Source: an uncultured Eubacteriales bacterium
GTDB lineage: Bacteria > Bacillota > Clostridia > Christensenellales > Aristaeellaceae
Direction of reading: 5' to 3'
DNA: 64,000 nt
Assembly (NCBI GenBank): GCA_902777335.1
Contig: CACYTF010000003.1
Span: 23,931 to 87,930, forward strand
Part shown: positions 43,995 to 52,917 of the stretch, piece after piece
Layout of the letters: each line of letters starts with the position of its first letter
Position numbering within the stretch: position 1 is the stretch's first letter
The notes under the pieces: model-generated
Seen by the model: only the letters and a program-made list of their open reading frames with translations
Databases searched by the model: none
What the model was told of the DNA's origin: nothing
Translations under genes and position numbers: made by a program

Positions 43995-45818
43995 ATGAGT
44001 AGACTCCAGGTAATCCATGACTCGGCGATGACGTCGGCCATCAAGCAACTCTACGAGGACAGCGTGCGCAGGAGCAAGGCGGCGCCGGCGGGGAACTGTC
44101 CGGTGGGCCAGTGCGCGGCGTACGCGTGGCAGTGCCTGTCGCAGACCTGCGGCAAGTGCGTGCCCTGCCGCGTGGGACTGACGCGGGTGGCGCAGATGCT
44201 GGACGCGATCGAGGCGGGGACGGCGAAGCCGGGCTGCGTCGGTGAGATCGAGCGGCTTCTGAACACGGCGGCGGACAGCGCGGACTGCGCCATCGGCTAT
44301 GCCGCGGCGGACGCGCTGCGGGGCGCGGTGAAGGCCATCCGGGCGGAGCTGGAGGCCCACGTCGCGGGCGGCGGCTGCACCGCTGAGTTTGAGGCCGTGC
44401 CCTGCATGGGCGGCTGTCCTGCGCACGTGGACATTCCCGGCTACATCGCGCTGACCCGCGCGGGCCGGTACGCGGACGCGGTGCGCGTGATCCGACAGGA
44501 CAATCCCTTCCCGGCCGCCTGCGCGCTGATCTGCGAGCATCCCTGTGAGGCGGTCTGTCGCAGGGGCATGATCGACAGCCCCGTGAACATCCGCGGCATC
44601 AAGCGCTCGGCCATCGAGGGCGCGGGCGTCGTGCCGCCGCCGGAATGCCTGCCCAGGACCGGCAAGAAGGTCGCCGTGATCGGCGGCGGCCCCTCCGGCC
44701 TGACGGCGGCCTACTTCCTGCAGCGCATGGGCCACCAGGCCGACGTGTTCGAGCAGCGGGCGCAGCTGGGCGGCATGATGCGCTACGGCATACCGCGCTA
44801 CCGCCTGCCGAACGCCTATCTGGACGCTGACATACAGGCCATACTGGACACCGGCGTCACCGCGAAGCTGAACTGCAGCGTCGACGGCGCGGCCTTCAAC
44901 CAGCTGAAGGCGGACTACGACGCGGTGTACATCGCCATCGGGGCGCATGCCGCCAACAGCCTGGGCATCGAGGGCGAGAACGCCGAGGGCGTACTCTCGG
45001 CGGTGGAGCTGCTGCGCGCCATGGGCGACAACGACAAGCCCGACTTCGCGGGCAAGCGCGTGGTGATCGTCGGCGGCGGCAACGTGGCCATGGACTGCAC
45101 CCGCACCGCCATGCGCCTGGGGGCGAAGACCGTGACCTGCGTCTATCGCCGTCGCAAGGAGGACATGACCGCGCTGGTGGAGGAGGTCGACGGCGCCATC
45201 GCCGAGACCTGCGAACTGATGACCATGATGGCCCCGGTGCGCATCGAGACCGACGCCGAGGGCAAGGTCGCCGCGCTGATCGTGCAGCCGCAGATCCCCG
45301 GCGCCTACGACCGCGGCCGCCCGAAGCCGGTGCGCGCCGAGCGGGACGAGGTGCGCGTGGAATGCGACATCGTGGTCGCCGCCATCGGCCAGGCCATCGA
45401 CAGCGAGGCCTTCGCGGCTGAGGGCATTCCCACCCGCCGCGGGCGCATACAGGCCAAGGACAGCTGCGCCGTCGACGAGGGCGCGCTGGTGTTCAGCGGC
45501 GGCGACTGCGCCAGCGGCCCGTCCACGGTCATCCGCGCCGTGGAGGCCGGCAAGACCGCCGCGGCCAACATCGACGAGGCGCTGGGCTTCTGCCACAAGC
45601 TGCCCCGGGACGTCGAGATCCCCTGGGCCGCCAACCGCGTGCCCGGCCCGACGGGCCGCGTCGACCTGCCGGAGCGGCCCGCCGCCGAGCGCAAGGACGA
45701 CTTTACGCTGATGGAGGGCTGCATGACCCATCAGGAGATGCTGCAGGAGTGCAGCCGGTGCCTCAGGTGCGACCACCACGGCATGGGCAGTGTGAAAGGA
45801 GGGCGCGAATCATGGTAA
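43995..45818 (+). CDS. GltD-like flavoprotein with N-terminal NuoF-type Fe-S module
   Basis: 607 residues from ATG 43995 (AAGGGGGAG 9 bases upstream). Residues 40-120: NuoF-like cluster TCGKCVPCRVG. Then a DPYD/GltD two-cluster domain: CMGGCPAHVDIPGYI and CEHPCEAVCRRG; FAD site AVIGGGPSGLTAA; NAD(P) site VVIVGGGNVAMDC; and GDCASGPSTVIRAVEAGKTA. A terminal CSRCLRCDHHG may hold a further cluster. It overlaps the hydrogenase by 7 bases. It probably passes electrons between NAD(P)H and the hydrogenase; bifurcation is inference. Confidence 0.85.
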   Translation: MSRLQVIHDSAMTSAIKQLYEDSVRRSKAAPAGNCPVGQCAAYAWQCLSQTCGKCVPCRVGLTRVAQMLDAIEAGTAKPGCVGEIERLLNTAADSADCAIGYAAADALRGAVKAIRAELEAHVAGGGCTAEFEAVPCMGGCPAHVDIPGYIALTRAGRYADAVRVIRQDNPFPAACALICEHPCEAVCRRGMIDSPVNIRGIKRSAIEGAGVVPPPECLPRTGKKVAVIGGGPSGLTAAYFLQRMGHQADVFEQRAQLGGMMRYGIPRYRLPNAYLDADIQAILDTGVTAKLNCSVDGAAFNQLKADYDAVYIAIGAHAANSLGIEGENAEGVLSAVELLRAMGDNDKPDFAGKRVVIVGGGNVAMDCTRTAMRLGAKTVTCVYRRRKEDMTALVEEVDGAIAETCELMTMMAPVRIETDAEGKVAALIVQPQIPGAYDRGRPKPVRAERDEVRVECDIVVAAIGQAIDSEAFAAEGIPTRRGRIQAKDSCAVDEGALVFSGGDCASGPSTVIRAVEAGKTAAANIDEALGFCHKLPRDVEIPWAANRVPGPTGRVDLPERPAAERKDDFTLMEGCMTHQEMLQECSRCLRCDHHGMGSVKGGRESW

Positions 45819-47566
45819 AACTGATCATCAACCAAAGGCCGGTCGAGGTGGCGGAGGGCACCACCCTGCTGGACGCCGCCGCTCAGCTGGGCATACGGAT
45901 TCCGACGCTCTGCTACCTGAAGGACATCAATGAGGTGGGCGCGTGCCGCGTCTGTCTGGTGGAGGTCGAGGGCGTCGACCGCCTGGTCGCCGCGTGCAAC
46001 AACGTGTGCGAGGAGGGCATGGTGGTGCGCACCGACACCGCCCGCGTCCGCGCCGCCCGGCGCGCCAACGTGGAGCTGATCCTCTCCCAGCACCACACCG
46101 CGTGCACCACTTGCGTCCGCGACGGCAGCTGCCGGCTGCAGGCCGTGGCGCGGGAGCTGAACGTCACCAACCCCGTGGACGAGGTCGACGCGCGGCCCCT
46201 GAAGTGGGACGCGGGCCTGCCGCTGATCCGCGACGACTCCAAGTGCGTGCAGTGCTTCCGCTGCGTGAACGAGTGCGACAAGGTCCAGGACCTGCGCGTG
46301 TGGGACATCCTGGGCACCGGAAGGCACTCCCGCGTGGGCCTGGCCCAGGGGCGCGGGAGCCTGACCGACATGTGCTCGCTGTGCGGCCAGTGCATCACCC
46401 ACTGTCCCACCGGCGCGCTGTCGGCCCGGGACGACACCGACCGCTTCTACGAGGCGCTGTATGACCCGGAGAAGATCACCGTGGTGCAGGTGGCCCCCGC
46501 CGTGCGCTCGGCCTACGGCGAGTCCATCGGGCTGACCCCCGAGCAGGCCACCGAGGGCCGCATGGCCGCCGCCATCAAGGCGCTGGGCGTGGACTACGTG
46601 TTCGACACCAACTTCTCCGCCGACCTGACTATCATGGAGGAGGGCAGCGAGCTGCTGGAGTACCTGAAGAACCGCAAGAGCAGCTACCCGATGTTCACCT
46701 CCTGCTGTCCCGGCTGGGTGCGCTTCATGAAGCTGCGCTATCCGGACATGGTCACCCAGCTCTCCACGGCCAAGTCGCCGCAGCAGATGTTCGGCGCGGT
46801 CACCAAGAGCTACTTCGCGCAGAAGATCGGGGTGGACCCGTCGAAGATCTTCTCGGTGTCCATCATGCCCTGCTCGGCCAAGAAGTACGAGTGCGACGTG
46901 CCCGAGCTGAACGACGCGGCCCACGTCGAGCCCGGCTACCCCGGCATGAAGGACGTGGACCTGGTGCTGACCACCCGCGAGCTGTCGCGGCTGCTGCGGC
47001 AGATCGACGTGGCCGCGCTGGATGAGATGCCGTTCGACTCCCCGCTGGGCAGCGGCACCGGCGCGGCGGTCATATTCGGCCGCACCGGCGGCGTCATGGA
47101 GGCCGCGCTGCGCAGCGCGTACTACATGGTGGTCGGCAAGAACCCGGACCCGGAGACCTTCTGCGCCATGCGCGCGGACCATTCGCTGCCGGTGTACGCC
47201 GACGCCTGGCGCGAGGCGGAGTACGACGTGGCGGGCACGAAGGTGCGCGTGGCCGTGGCCAGCGGCCTGGGCAACGCGGGCCGGCTGATCGACGCCATCC
47301 GCAGGGGCGACGTGCAGTATGACTTCGTGGAGATCATGGCCTGCCCCGGCGGCTGCGCCGGCGGCGGCGGACAGCCGATCCACGACGGCGTGGAGATGGC
47401 GGCCGGGCGCGCCGACATACTGGACGCGCTGGACGTGAACAACCCCATCCGCTATTCCCACGAGAACCCGGACGTGGTCGCGCTGTACAAGGAGTACATG
47501 GAGAAGCCCCTCTCCGAGAAGGCGCACCACCTGCTGCACACGAACCAGGTGGACTGGACGCTGTAA
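45812..47566 (+). CDS. hydA: [FeFe] hydrogenase catalytic subunit
   Basis: 584 residues. Order: 2Fe-2S domain (CYLKDINEVGACRVC), His-Cys cluster (HHTACTTCVRDGSC), two 4Fe-4S motifs (CVQCFRCVNEC and CSLCGQCITHCPTG), then the H-cluster domain with TSCCPGWV, MPCSAKKYECD and ACPGGCAGGGGQP. All three H-cluster motifs are intact. Length and order match the clostridial monomeric type. Start ATG 45812 has GGAGGG upstream. Confidence 0.96.
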   Translation: MVKLIINQRPVEVAEGTTLLDAAAQLGIRIPTLCYLKDINEVGACRVCLVEVEGVDRLVAACNNVCEEGMVVRTDTARVRAARRANVELILSQHHTACTTCVRDGSCRLQAVARELNVTNPVDEVDARPLKWDAGLPLIRDDSKCVQCFRCVNECDKVQDLRVWDILGTGRHSRVGLAQGRGSLTDMCSLCGQCITHCPTGALSARDDTDRFYEALYDPEKITVVQVAPAVRSAYGESIGLTPEQATEGRMAAAIKALGVDYVFDTNFSADLTIMEEGSELLEYLKNRKSSYPMFTSCCPGWVRFMKLRYPDMVTQLSTAKSPQQMFGAVTKSYFAQKIGVDPSKIFSVSIMPCSAKKYECDVPELNDAAHVEPGYPGMKDVDLVLTTRELSRLLRQIDVAALDEMPFDSPLGSGTGAAVIFGRTGGVMEAALRSAYYMVVGKNPDPETFCAMRADHSLPVYADAWREAEYDVAGTKVRVAVASGLGNAGRLIDAIRRGDVQYDFVEIMACPGGCAGGGGQPIHDGVEMAAGRADILDALDVNNPIRYSHENPDVVALYKEYMEKPLSEKAHHLLHTNQVDWTL

Positions 47567-47577
47567 ATAATCACAGG

Positions 47578-47620
47578 AAGGCCCCTTTGCGCGGAAGCGG
47601 TTTGCGCAAGGGGGCCTTTT
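47578..47620 (+). terminator. Intrinsic terminator after hydA
   Basis: AAGGCCCCTTTGCGC pairs with GCGCAAGGGGGCCTT, followed by TTTTGTTG. Confidence 0.9.
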
Positions 47621-47883
47621 GTTGTCGTTTGGCAGGTCGTGTCGGGGAGCCCCCTCTCAGGCGCTGCGCCAGCTCATCCCACGGGCCTGCCTCGGCCCCA
47701 GCTCACTGAAAACAGCACACTGTGCTGTTTTCCGGGCGTTCGCTGCCCCTCACGGGGGCGAGCCAAGGCTGGGGCGTGGGCTGGTCTTGGATGCTGCACG
47801 GTTGTCCTTGCCTCGCCCCCCGAGGGGGGAGAGGTGCCCGAAGGGCGGAGAGGGGCCTCTTGATACGCTCGTGTTTGCCGCGC
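47621..47883. other. Repeat-filled intergenic region
   Basis: No gene. Contains the second 57-bp element and G/C-rich dispersed segments (GCGAGCC..., CCCGAGGGG..., GCCCGAAGGGCGGAGAG). Confidence 0.7.
47682..47738. repeat. 57-bp dispersed element, copy 2
   Basis: Inverted orientation relative to 31162-31218, one mismatch. Inner palindrome GAAAACAGCACA/TGTGCTGTTTTC. Confidence 0.9.
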
Positions 47884-48630
47884 TTACCCGGCGGCGCAGT
47901 CCAGTGCCATCATCACCGTGAAGCCCAGGGCGAACGTCAGCGCGCCCAGGGTGGGGCGGGCGGCGTCCCGGGCCTCGGGGATGAGTTCGGCCACCACCAC
48001 GTAGATCATGGCCCCGGCGGCGAAGGCCAGCATGGCGGGCAGCGCGGGCACGATCAATGTGGAGAACCAGAGGGTCAGCAGCGCGCCGGCGGGCTCCACC
48101 GCGCCGGAGAGCACGCCACAGGCGAAGCTGCGGGGGATGCCCGCGCCGCCGGCCCGCAGCGGCATGGAGATGATCGCGCCCTCGGGGAAGTTCTGTATGG
48201 CGATGCCCACCGCCAGCGCCAGCGCGCCGGCGGCGGTGACGCCCGGCTGGCCGTGCGCCAGGCCCGCGTACACGGCCCCCACGGCCATGCCCTCCGGCAG
48301 GTTGTGGAGCGTCACCGCGAACACCAGCCGAGCCGTGCGGCGCGCGGGCAGACGGGGGAGCGCCCGGTCCAACAGCAGCAAAAACAGCACGCCCAGCCAG
48401 AAGCCCGCCGCCGCGGGGAGGAAGGCCAGGCGGCCCAGGGGCGCGCTCCGGGCGATGGCCGGCAGCAGCAGGCTCCACACCGAGGCCGCCGCCATCACGC
48501 CCGCGGCAAAGCCCGTCAGCGCCCGCCGCACCCGCGGGTTAAGCGCGCCCCGCATGAAGAACACGCAGGCCGCGCCCAGCGCCGTGCCCGCGAAGGGAAT
48601 CAGTATGCCGCGAATGATTTTTAGGTTCAT
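47884..48630 (-). CDS. ZIP-family metal transporter
   Basis: 248 residues with eight membrane segments. Metal-site motifs in the fourth and fifth segments: FAVTLHNLPEGMAVG and AIQNFPEGAIISMP. The intervening loop is short, as in bacterial ZupT-like proteins. Imports zinc, iron or manganese. AAGGAG is 8 bases before the ATG on the minus strand. Confidence 0.92.
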   Translation of the reverse strand: MNLKIIRGILIPFAGTALGAACVFFMRGALNPRVRRALTGFAAGVMAAASVWSLLLPAIARSAPLGRLAFLPAAAGFWLGVLFLLLLDRALPRLPARRTARLVFAVTLHNLPEGMAVGAVYAGLAHGQPGVTAAGALALAVGIAIQNFPEGAIISMPLRAGGAGIPRSFACGVLSGAVEPAGALLTLWFSTLIVPALPAMLAFAAGAMIYVVVAELIPEARDAARPTLGALTFALGFTVMMALDCAAG

Positions 48631-48696
48631 GGATCCTGCTCCTTTGACGCAGAGATATTCGCGGTATACTATGCGGAGAAGGGGAGGAGGGACAAA

Positions 48697-48773
48697 AGAT
48701 GACAGCGGGGACGGTTCTGACTGTCATCTTTTCAGCAAAAAGATGACAATGAGAACCGTCCCCATTGTCATCT
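48697..48773. repeat. Two GGGGACGGTT-core palindromes in tandem
   Basis: Arms AAAAGATGACAG/CTGTCATCTTTT (48697-48732) and AAGATGACAAT/ATTGTCATCT (48738-48773) flank the core GGGGACGGTTCT or its complement. Confidence 0.85.
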
Positions 48774-48774
48774 G

Positions 48775-49063
48775 GATGAGGAATGAGGAGTGAGGAATGA
48801 GGAATTGTTGTTGATATCCTGACGGATTTCTTTGATCATGGGGGACCGGATTGCCACGTCGCAGGCTCCTCGCAATGACAGGGCGGGGGGTTGATGTGGG
48901 TGACGATGCGCTGGGCGGCAAAAAGATGACAGCGAGAACCGTCCCTGCTGTCACCCGCTGTCATCGGGCGGCAAAAAGATGACAGCGAGAACCGTCCCCG
49001 CTGTCATCTGGTTGGACAAATCCCGCAGGGAGTTGCACCTGAATTCCTCATTCCTCATTCCTC
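48775..49063. repeat. Composite palindromic element, second member
   Basis: Outer 7-bp arrays (GAGGAAT type left, ATTCCTC type right), then ATCCTGACGGATTTCTTTGAT and CCGGATTGCCACGTCG on the left and TCCCGCAGGGAGTTGCACCT on the right, the same parts as 18327-18596 in inverted order. The middle carries two palindromes with arms GATGACAG (48919-48953, 48972-49009) instead of the full inner arms. The stop of the amidohydrolase gene (49062-49064) lies in its edge. Confidence 0.85.
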
Positions 49064-50216
49064 ACTGACCGACAACCCTTTTCCCGTCGATCCACGTTTC
49101 CACGATGCGGGTTTGCAGGTCGAACAGGCTGCCGTCGGTGAGCACGAGGTCGGCGTCCTTGCCGGGCTCCAGCGAGCCGACGCGGTCCTCCACGCCGATG
49201 TGGCGGGCGGGGTTCAGCGTGACGGCGCGCAGGGCGTCGGCCTCGGGCATGCCGTTGGCGATGGCCATGCCGGCGCACAGGCGCAGGTGGCTCTGCAGCG
49301 TGACGGGGCTGTCGGTGATGATGGACACCCGGCAGCCGGCGGCGTTCAGCAGCACCGGCGTCTGCCAGCTCTTGTGCTGCAGCTCGATCTTGCTGGGCTG
49401 GCCGTCGGTGGGCCCGATGGCCAGCGGCACGTTCGCCTTCACCAGCTCGTCCACGATCAGCGCGCCCTCGGTGACGTGCTCCAGCGTCAGGCGCAGGTTG
49501 AACTCCCGGGCCACGCGGATGGCGGTGAGTATGTCGTTGGCCTGGTGAGCGTGGGCCTTCAGCGGGATCTCGCGCCGCAGCACCGGCAGCAGCGCGTGCA
49601 GCTTCAGGTCGAAGGCCGGCCGCTTGGAAACGTCGTCGCCGGCGGCGTTTAGCTTTTCCATGTACTCCCGGGCGCGGAACAGCGTCTCCCGCAGCTTCGC
49701 GGCGGTGCTCATGCGGCTGGAGATGCCCTTCTCCCGGTAGCAGCGCTTCGGATTCTCGCCGAAGGCGCACTTCATGGCCGCCTCGCGCTTCAGGCACATG
49801 TCGTCGATGCAGCGGCCCACCGGCTTGAAGCAGGCGAAGGTGCCGCCCAGCACGTTGCTGCTGCCGGGGCCGGTGCACAGCGTGGTCACGCCGCCCCGCA
49901 CCGCGTCGCGCAGGGACTCGTCGAAGGGGTTGATGCCGTCGATGGCCCGCAGCTGGGGGGTCACCGGGTCGTTGTACTCGTTGTAGTCCTTGCCCTCGTA
50001 GCCGACGGCCCAGCCGTCCAGCCCGATGTGGCCGTGGGCCTCCACCAGGCCCGGATAGATCCGCAGCCCCGAGGCGTCCACGACCCGGGCGTCCTCCGGC
50101 GCGTCCACCCCTTCGCCGATGGCCGCGATCTTGCCGCCCTCGATGCGTATCCCGCCCGAAAAGGGCGCGTCGTGCACGCCGTCGTAGATTTGGCCGCACT
50201 TGATCAGTATTGACAT
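49062..50216 (-). CDS. Metal-dependent amidohydrolase
   Basis: 384 residues. Amidohydrolase superfamily barrel: GLVEAHGHIGLDGW (HxH metal pair), HALLPVLRREIPLKAHAHQ, LTLEHVTEG, and SIITDSPVTLQ with the final Asp. The C-terminal VTLNPARHIGVEDRVGSLEP and the DADLVLTDG strand close the domain. Resembles imidazolonepropionase/prolidase-like members; substrate unknown. Confidence 0.88.
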   Translation of the reverse strand: MSILIKCGQIYDGVHDAPFSGGIRIEGGKIAAIGEGVDAPEDARVVDASGLRIYPGLVEAHGHIGLDGWAVGYEGKDYNEYNDPVTPQLRAIDGINPFDESLRDAVRGGVTTLCTGPGSSNVLGGTFACFKPVGRCIDDMCLKREAAMKCAFGENPKRCYREKGISSRMSTAAKLRETLFRAREYMEKLNAAGDDVSKRPAFDLKLHALLPVLRREIPLKAHAHQANDILTAIRVAREFNLRLTLEHVTEGALIVDELVKANVPLAIGPTDGQPSKIELQHKSWQTPVLLNAAGCRVSIITDSPVTLQSHLRLCAGMAIANGMPEADALRAVTLNPARHIGVEDRVGSLEPGKDADLVLTDGSLFDLQTRIVETWIDGKRVVGQ

Positions 50217-50244
50217 TCCGATCCCCGCTTTCGTTTTTGAATCT

Positions 50245-50253
50245 ATTATAGCA
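50245..50253 (-). promoter_or_regulatory. Extended -10 promoter for the amidohydrolase
   Basis: TGCTATAAT on the minus strand, divergent from the one at 50269. Confidence 0.6.
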
Positions 50254-50268
50254 CAAAGCCCGATGATC

Positions 50269-50277
50269 TGCTATAAT
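50269..50277 (+). promoter_or_regulatory. Extended -10 promoter for the cysteine desulfurase
   Basis: TGCTATAAT 28 bases upstream of ATG 50305. Confidence 0.6.
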
Positions 50278-50304
50278 GGAGGCATCACATCGGGAGGACG
50301 CGCT

Positions 50305-51393
50305 ATGATCTATCTGGACCACGCGGCCACGACGCCCGCGGACCCGCGGGTGATCGCGGCGATGAACCGCTGCATGGAGCAGGCGTGGCTGAACCCCTCG
50401 GCGGCCTACGCCGGGGCGGGAATCGCCCGCCGGACGCTGCGCCTGGCGCGGCAGGCGGTGGCTGGCATGCTGAACGCCGAGCCGCAGGAGATCATGTTCA
50501 CCTCCGGCGGCACCGAGGCCAACAACCAGGCGATGGCGCTGGCCCGGGGCGGCCACGCGGTGGTTTCGGCCATCGAGCACGCGTCGGTGCTGCGGGCCGC
50601 AGAGGCGCTGTGCCGCGAGGTGACGCTCGTAGCCCCGGAGCCGGACGGGCGCGTGCGGCCCGAGGCCGTCGAGCGGGCCCTGCGCCCGGACACGAAGCTG
50701 ATCAGCGTGCAGCTGGCCAACAACGAGACCGGCGCGCTGCAGCCCGTCGATGAGATCGGCGCGCTGGCCCGGGCGCGGCGGGTGCCGCTGCACTGCGACG
50801 CGGTGCAGGCCTTCGGCCACGTGCCCGTGGACGTGAAGGCGCTGAAGGCGGACATGCTGTCCCTGTCCGGCCACAAGCTGTACGGGCCCCGGGGCGTCGG
50901 GGCGCTGTACGTGCGCCAGGGCGTGCTGCTGCCGCCGCTGCTGCTGGGGGGCGGACAGGAGCTCGGGCGGCGGGCCGGCACCGAGAACCTGCCCGCCATC
51001 GCCGGGCTGATGGCGGCGGCGGAGCTGGCCGCGGAGGACATGGCCGAACGCGCGGCCCGGGAGGCGGCGCTGCTGTCGGACTTCTGCGCGGCGCTGACCC
51101 GGCGCGTGCCCGGCTGCCGCCTGCTGGCCGAGGCGTCGCCGCGGCTGCCCGGCATCGCGGCGCTGCTGCTGCCCGGCATGCCCTCCGAAAAGGTGATCGC
51201 CCGGCTGGACGCGGCGGCCATACTGGCCTCCGGCGGCGCGGCCTGCGCCTCCCGCGAGCCCGGCCCCAGCCACGTGTACCGCGCCATGGGGCTCTGTGAG
51301 GCCGACGCGGGCTGCGTGCTGCGCGTGAGCGTCGGGCGGGAGAACACCCCGGAGGATATGTGCGCGGCGGCGGATGTGATCGCCGGAGCATAA
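50305..51393 (+). CDS. Cysteine desulfurase (NifS/IscS class)
   Basis: 362 residues. PLP enzyme that releases sulfur from cysteine for Fe-S cluster or tRNA thiolation. Signs: MIYLDHAATTPADPRV, MFTSGGTEANNQAM, the PLP lysine in LSGHKLYGP (about residue 189) and the active Cys in SGGAACASRE (about 313). The active-site loop is short. ATG 50305 has GGGAGGA 7 bases upstream. No IscU, MnmA or ThiI gene is adjacent. Confidence 0.92.
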   Translation: MIYLDHAATTPADPRVIAAMNRCMEQAWLNPSAAYAGAGIARRTLRLARQAVAGMLNAEPQEIMFTSGGTEANNQAMALARGGHAVVSAIEHASVLRAAEALCREVTLVAPEPDGRVRPEAVERALRPDTKLISVQLANNETGALQPVDEIGALARARRVPLHCDAVQAFGHVPVDVKALKADMLSLSGHKLYGPRGVGALYVRQGVLLPPLLLGGGQELGRRAGTENLPAIAGLMAAAELAAEDMAERAAREAALLSDFCAALTRRVPGCRLLAEASPRLPGIAALLLPGMPSEKVIARLDAAAILASGGAACASREPGPSHVYRAMGLCEADAGCVLRVSVGRENTPEDMCAAADVIAGA

Positions 51394-51400
51394 AAAAACA

Positions 51401-51423
51401 CCCGCTTTCGCGGGCGCTTTTTT
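51401..51423. terminator. Terminator between convergent genes
   Basis: CCCGC-TTTC-GCGGG then CGCTTTTTT; A-run on the other side, so it can serve both strands. Confidence 0.8.
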
Positions 51424-52571
51424 CAGAATTTCCTCGGCGGGCGGGCGCGCTTGACCTCGTAGAGGCAGTGGTCGGCGGCCTCGATGAGGTCGTTGGCGTT
51501 CATGCCGGGGTGGAACTCGGCTATGCCGATGCTGAAGGCCAGGGTGTAGGGGCGATGGGCCTCGTTGTTCTGCTCCTCCAGCTTCTCGCGGATGAGGGCG
51601 ACCAGCATGTCGGCCTCGGCCTTGCTGGATTCGATGACCACGATGAATTCGTCGCCGCCGTAGCGGGCGATGTAGGGGCGCCGCTTGAAGCTGCCGCAGG
51701 CCTGCTTCAGCGCCTTCGCCGCGCGGACCAGCGCGTCGTCGCCCTCCAGGTGGCCGTAGCTGTCGTTGATGACCTTGAAGTAGTCCAGGTCCATCATCAG
51801 CAGGAAGAGCTTCTCGTCGTGGTTGATCAGCTTGTAGTCCAGAAAGCCCAGCAGGTTCTGGCGGTTGTTCACCTGGGTCAGCTTGTCCAGCGAGATCTGC
51901 TGGGTGGAGGTGCCCATGTACAGGCACAGCAGCTCCAGCGTGATGGCCACGCAGATGATCGGCACCGCTTCGCCCATGCGCGACAGCGCCAGGGAGATGA
52001 AGAGGCTCAGCGGGAACGAGGCCACCAGCCGCTCGTGGCCGCGCTTGATCGGGTCGCTCTCGTTGAAGGACTGGATCAGCAGCTTGACGCTGAAGAACGT
52101 GGTGAACAGTATCAGCAGAATCAGCTCCAGGTGGAAGCCGCGGGCGCGGGTGTAGGCGCCCTCCTCGGTGATCTGGAAGATCTGGTGGGTCCACAGGTTG
52201 GCGACGATCCAGGCCGCCATCCCAAACAGCGGCAGCGACGTCAGCAGTATGCGGCTGCGCGTGGTGAACAGCGCGCCGCGGCACTCGGTGTCGGCGTAGC
52301 CGCACCAGCCGAACACGCCCATGCACAGGAATATGTGGTACAGCGTCTTAAACCCCACGGTCAGCACGTAGGTGGCGAAGAAGCGGGGCAGTATGCTGTT
52401 GAACAGCGTGAACAGGAAGTTGCTGATGAAGCTGAGCATGAAGCAGCTGATCATGGCGTTCAGCCAGCGCTCGGACGCGGAATAGGAGGAGCGCTGCATC
52501 GACCAGTAGCGGCACAACCCGACGATGACGATGCACAGCAGATAGATCTCAGCGTACAGCACGGATGCCAT
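51423..52571 (-). CDS. Membrane diguanylate cyclase (GGDEF)
   Basis: 382 residues. About six membrane segments in residues 1-215, then GGDEF domain: DKLTQVNNRQNLLGFLDYK, FLLMMDLDYFKVINDSYGH, IARYGGDEFIVVI with an intact GGDEF, and FSIGIAEFHPGMNANDLIE. The usual upstream I-site RxxD is not clear (KRRPYIARYGG). Should make cyclic di-GMP. ATG 52571 has GAGGAGG 7 bases upstream. Confidence 0.9.
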   Translation of the reverse strand: MASVLYAEIYLLCIVIVGLCRYWSMQRSSYSASERWLNAMISCFMLSFISNFLFTLFNSILPRFFATYVLTVGFKTLYHIFLCMGVFGWCGYADTECRGALFTTRSRILLTSLPLFGMAAWIVANLWTHQIFQITEEGAYTRARGFHLELILLILFTTFFSVKLLIQSFNESDPIKRGHERLVASFPLSLFISLALSRMGEAVPIICVAITLELLCLYMGTSTQQISLDKLTQVNNRQNLLGFLDYKLINHDEKLFLLMMDLDYFKVINDSYGHLEGDDALVRAAKALKQACGSFKRRPYIARYGGDEFIVVIESSKAEADMLVALIREKLEEQNNEAHRPYTLAFSIGIAEFHPGMNANDLIEAADHCLYEVKRARPPRKF

Positions 52572-52851
52572 GAGCTCGCCTCCTCTCCACATGAACCCCT
52601 CGGTCGCGCGTGGCGCATTTTCAGAATCCCACACGACACTTTATTGATTATATCACTTGACGATGAAGAAATCTACCATAAAATAACATGCTTTTAATAT
52701 CATATGGTTAAGTATTTGTTAAAGTTACAATGTAACCTTTACATATCACCATTGAAATGGCGATGCCATTCCGCTCAGAAGGCACAAGGGGCAAAACTTG
52801 CTTCCATTTTGGACACAATGTGCCTACAATGGAGTTTTTTTCATGGGACCG
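52572..52851. other. AT-rich intergenic region
   Basis: No gene seen. Holds the dyad GTTAC-AAT-GTAAC (52725-52737) and a small AATGGC-GAT-GCCATT hairpin, both possible operators between divergent genes. Confidence 0.5.
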
Positions 52852-52880
52852 TTGCAAAGTCATGGAAGGCATGGTATAAT
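52852..52880 (+). promoter_or_regulatory. Promoter of the transglutaminase-like gene
   Basis: TTGCAA (52852-52857), 17-base spacer, TATAAT (52875-52880). Confidence 0.7.
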
Positions 52881-52917
52881 TTATGTGACATGATAGGCAT
52901 AGAAGGGAAGTATAACC

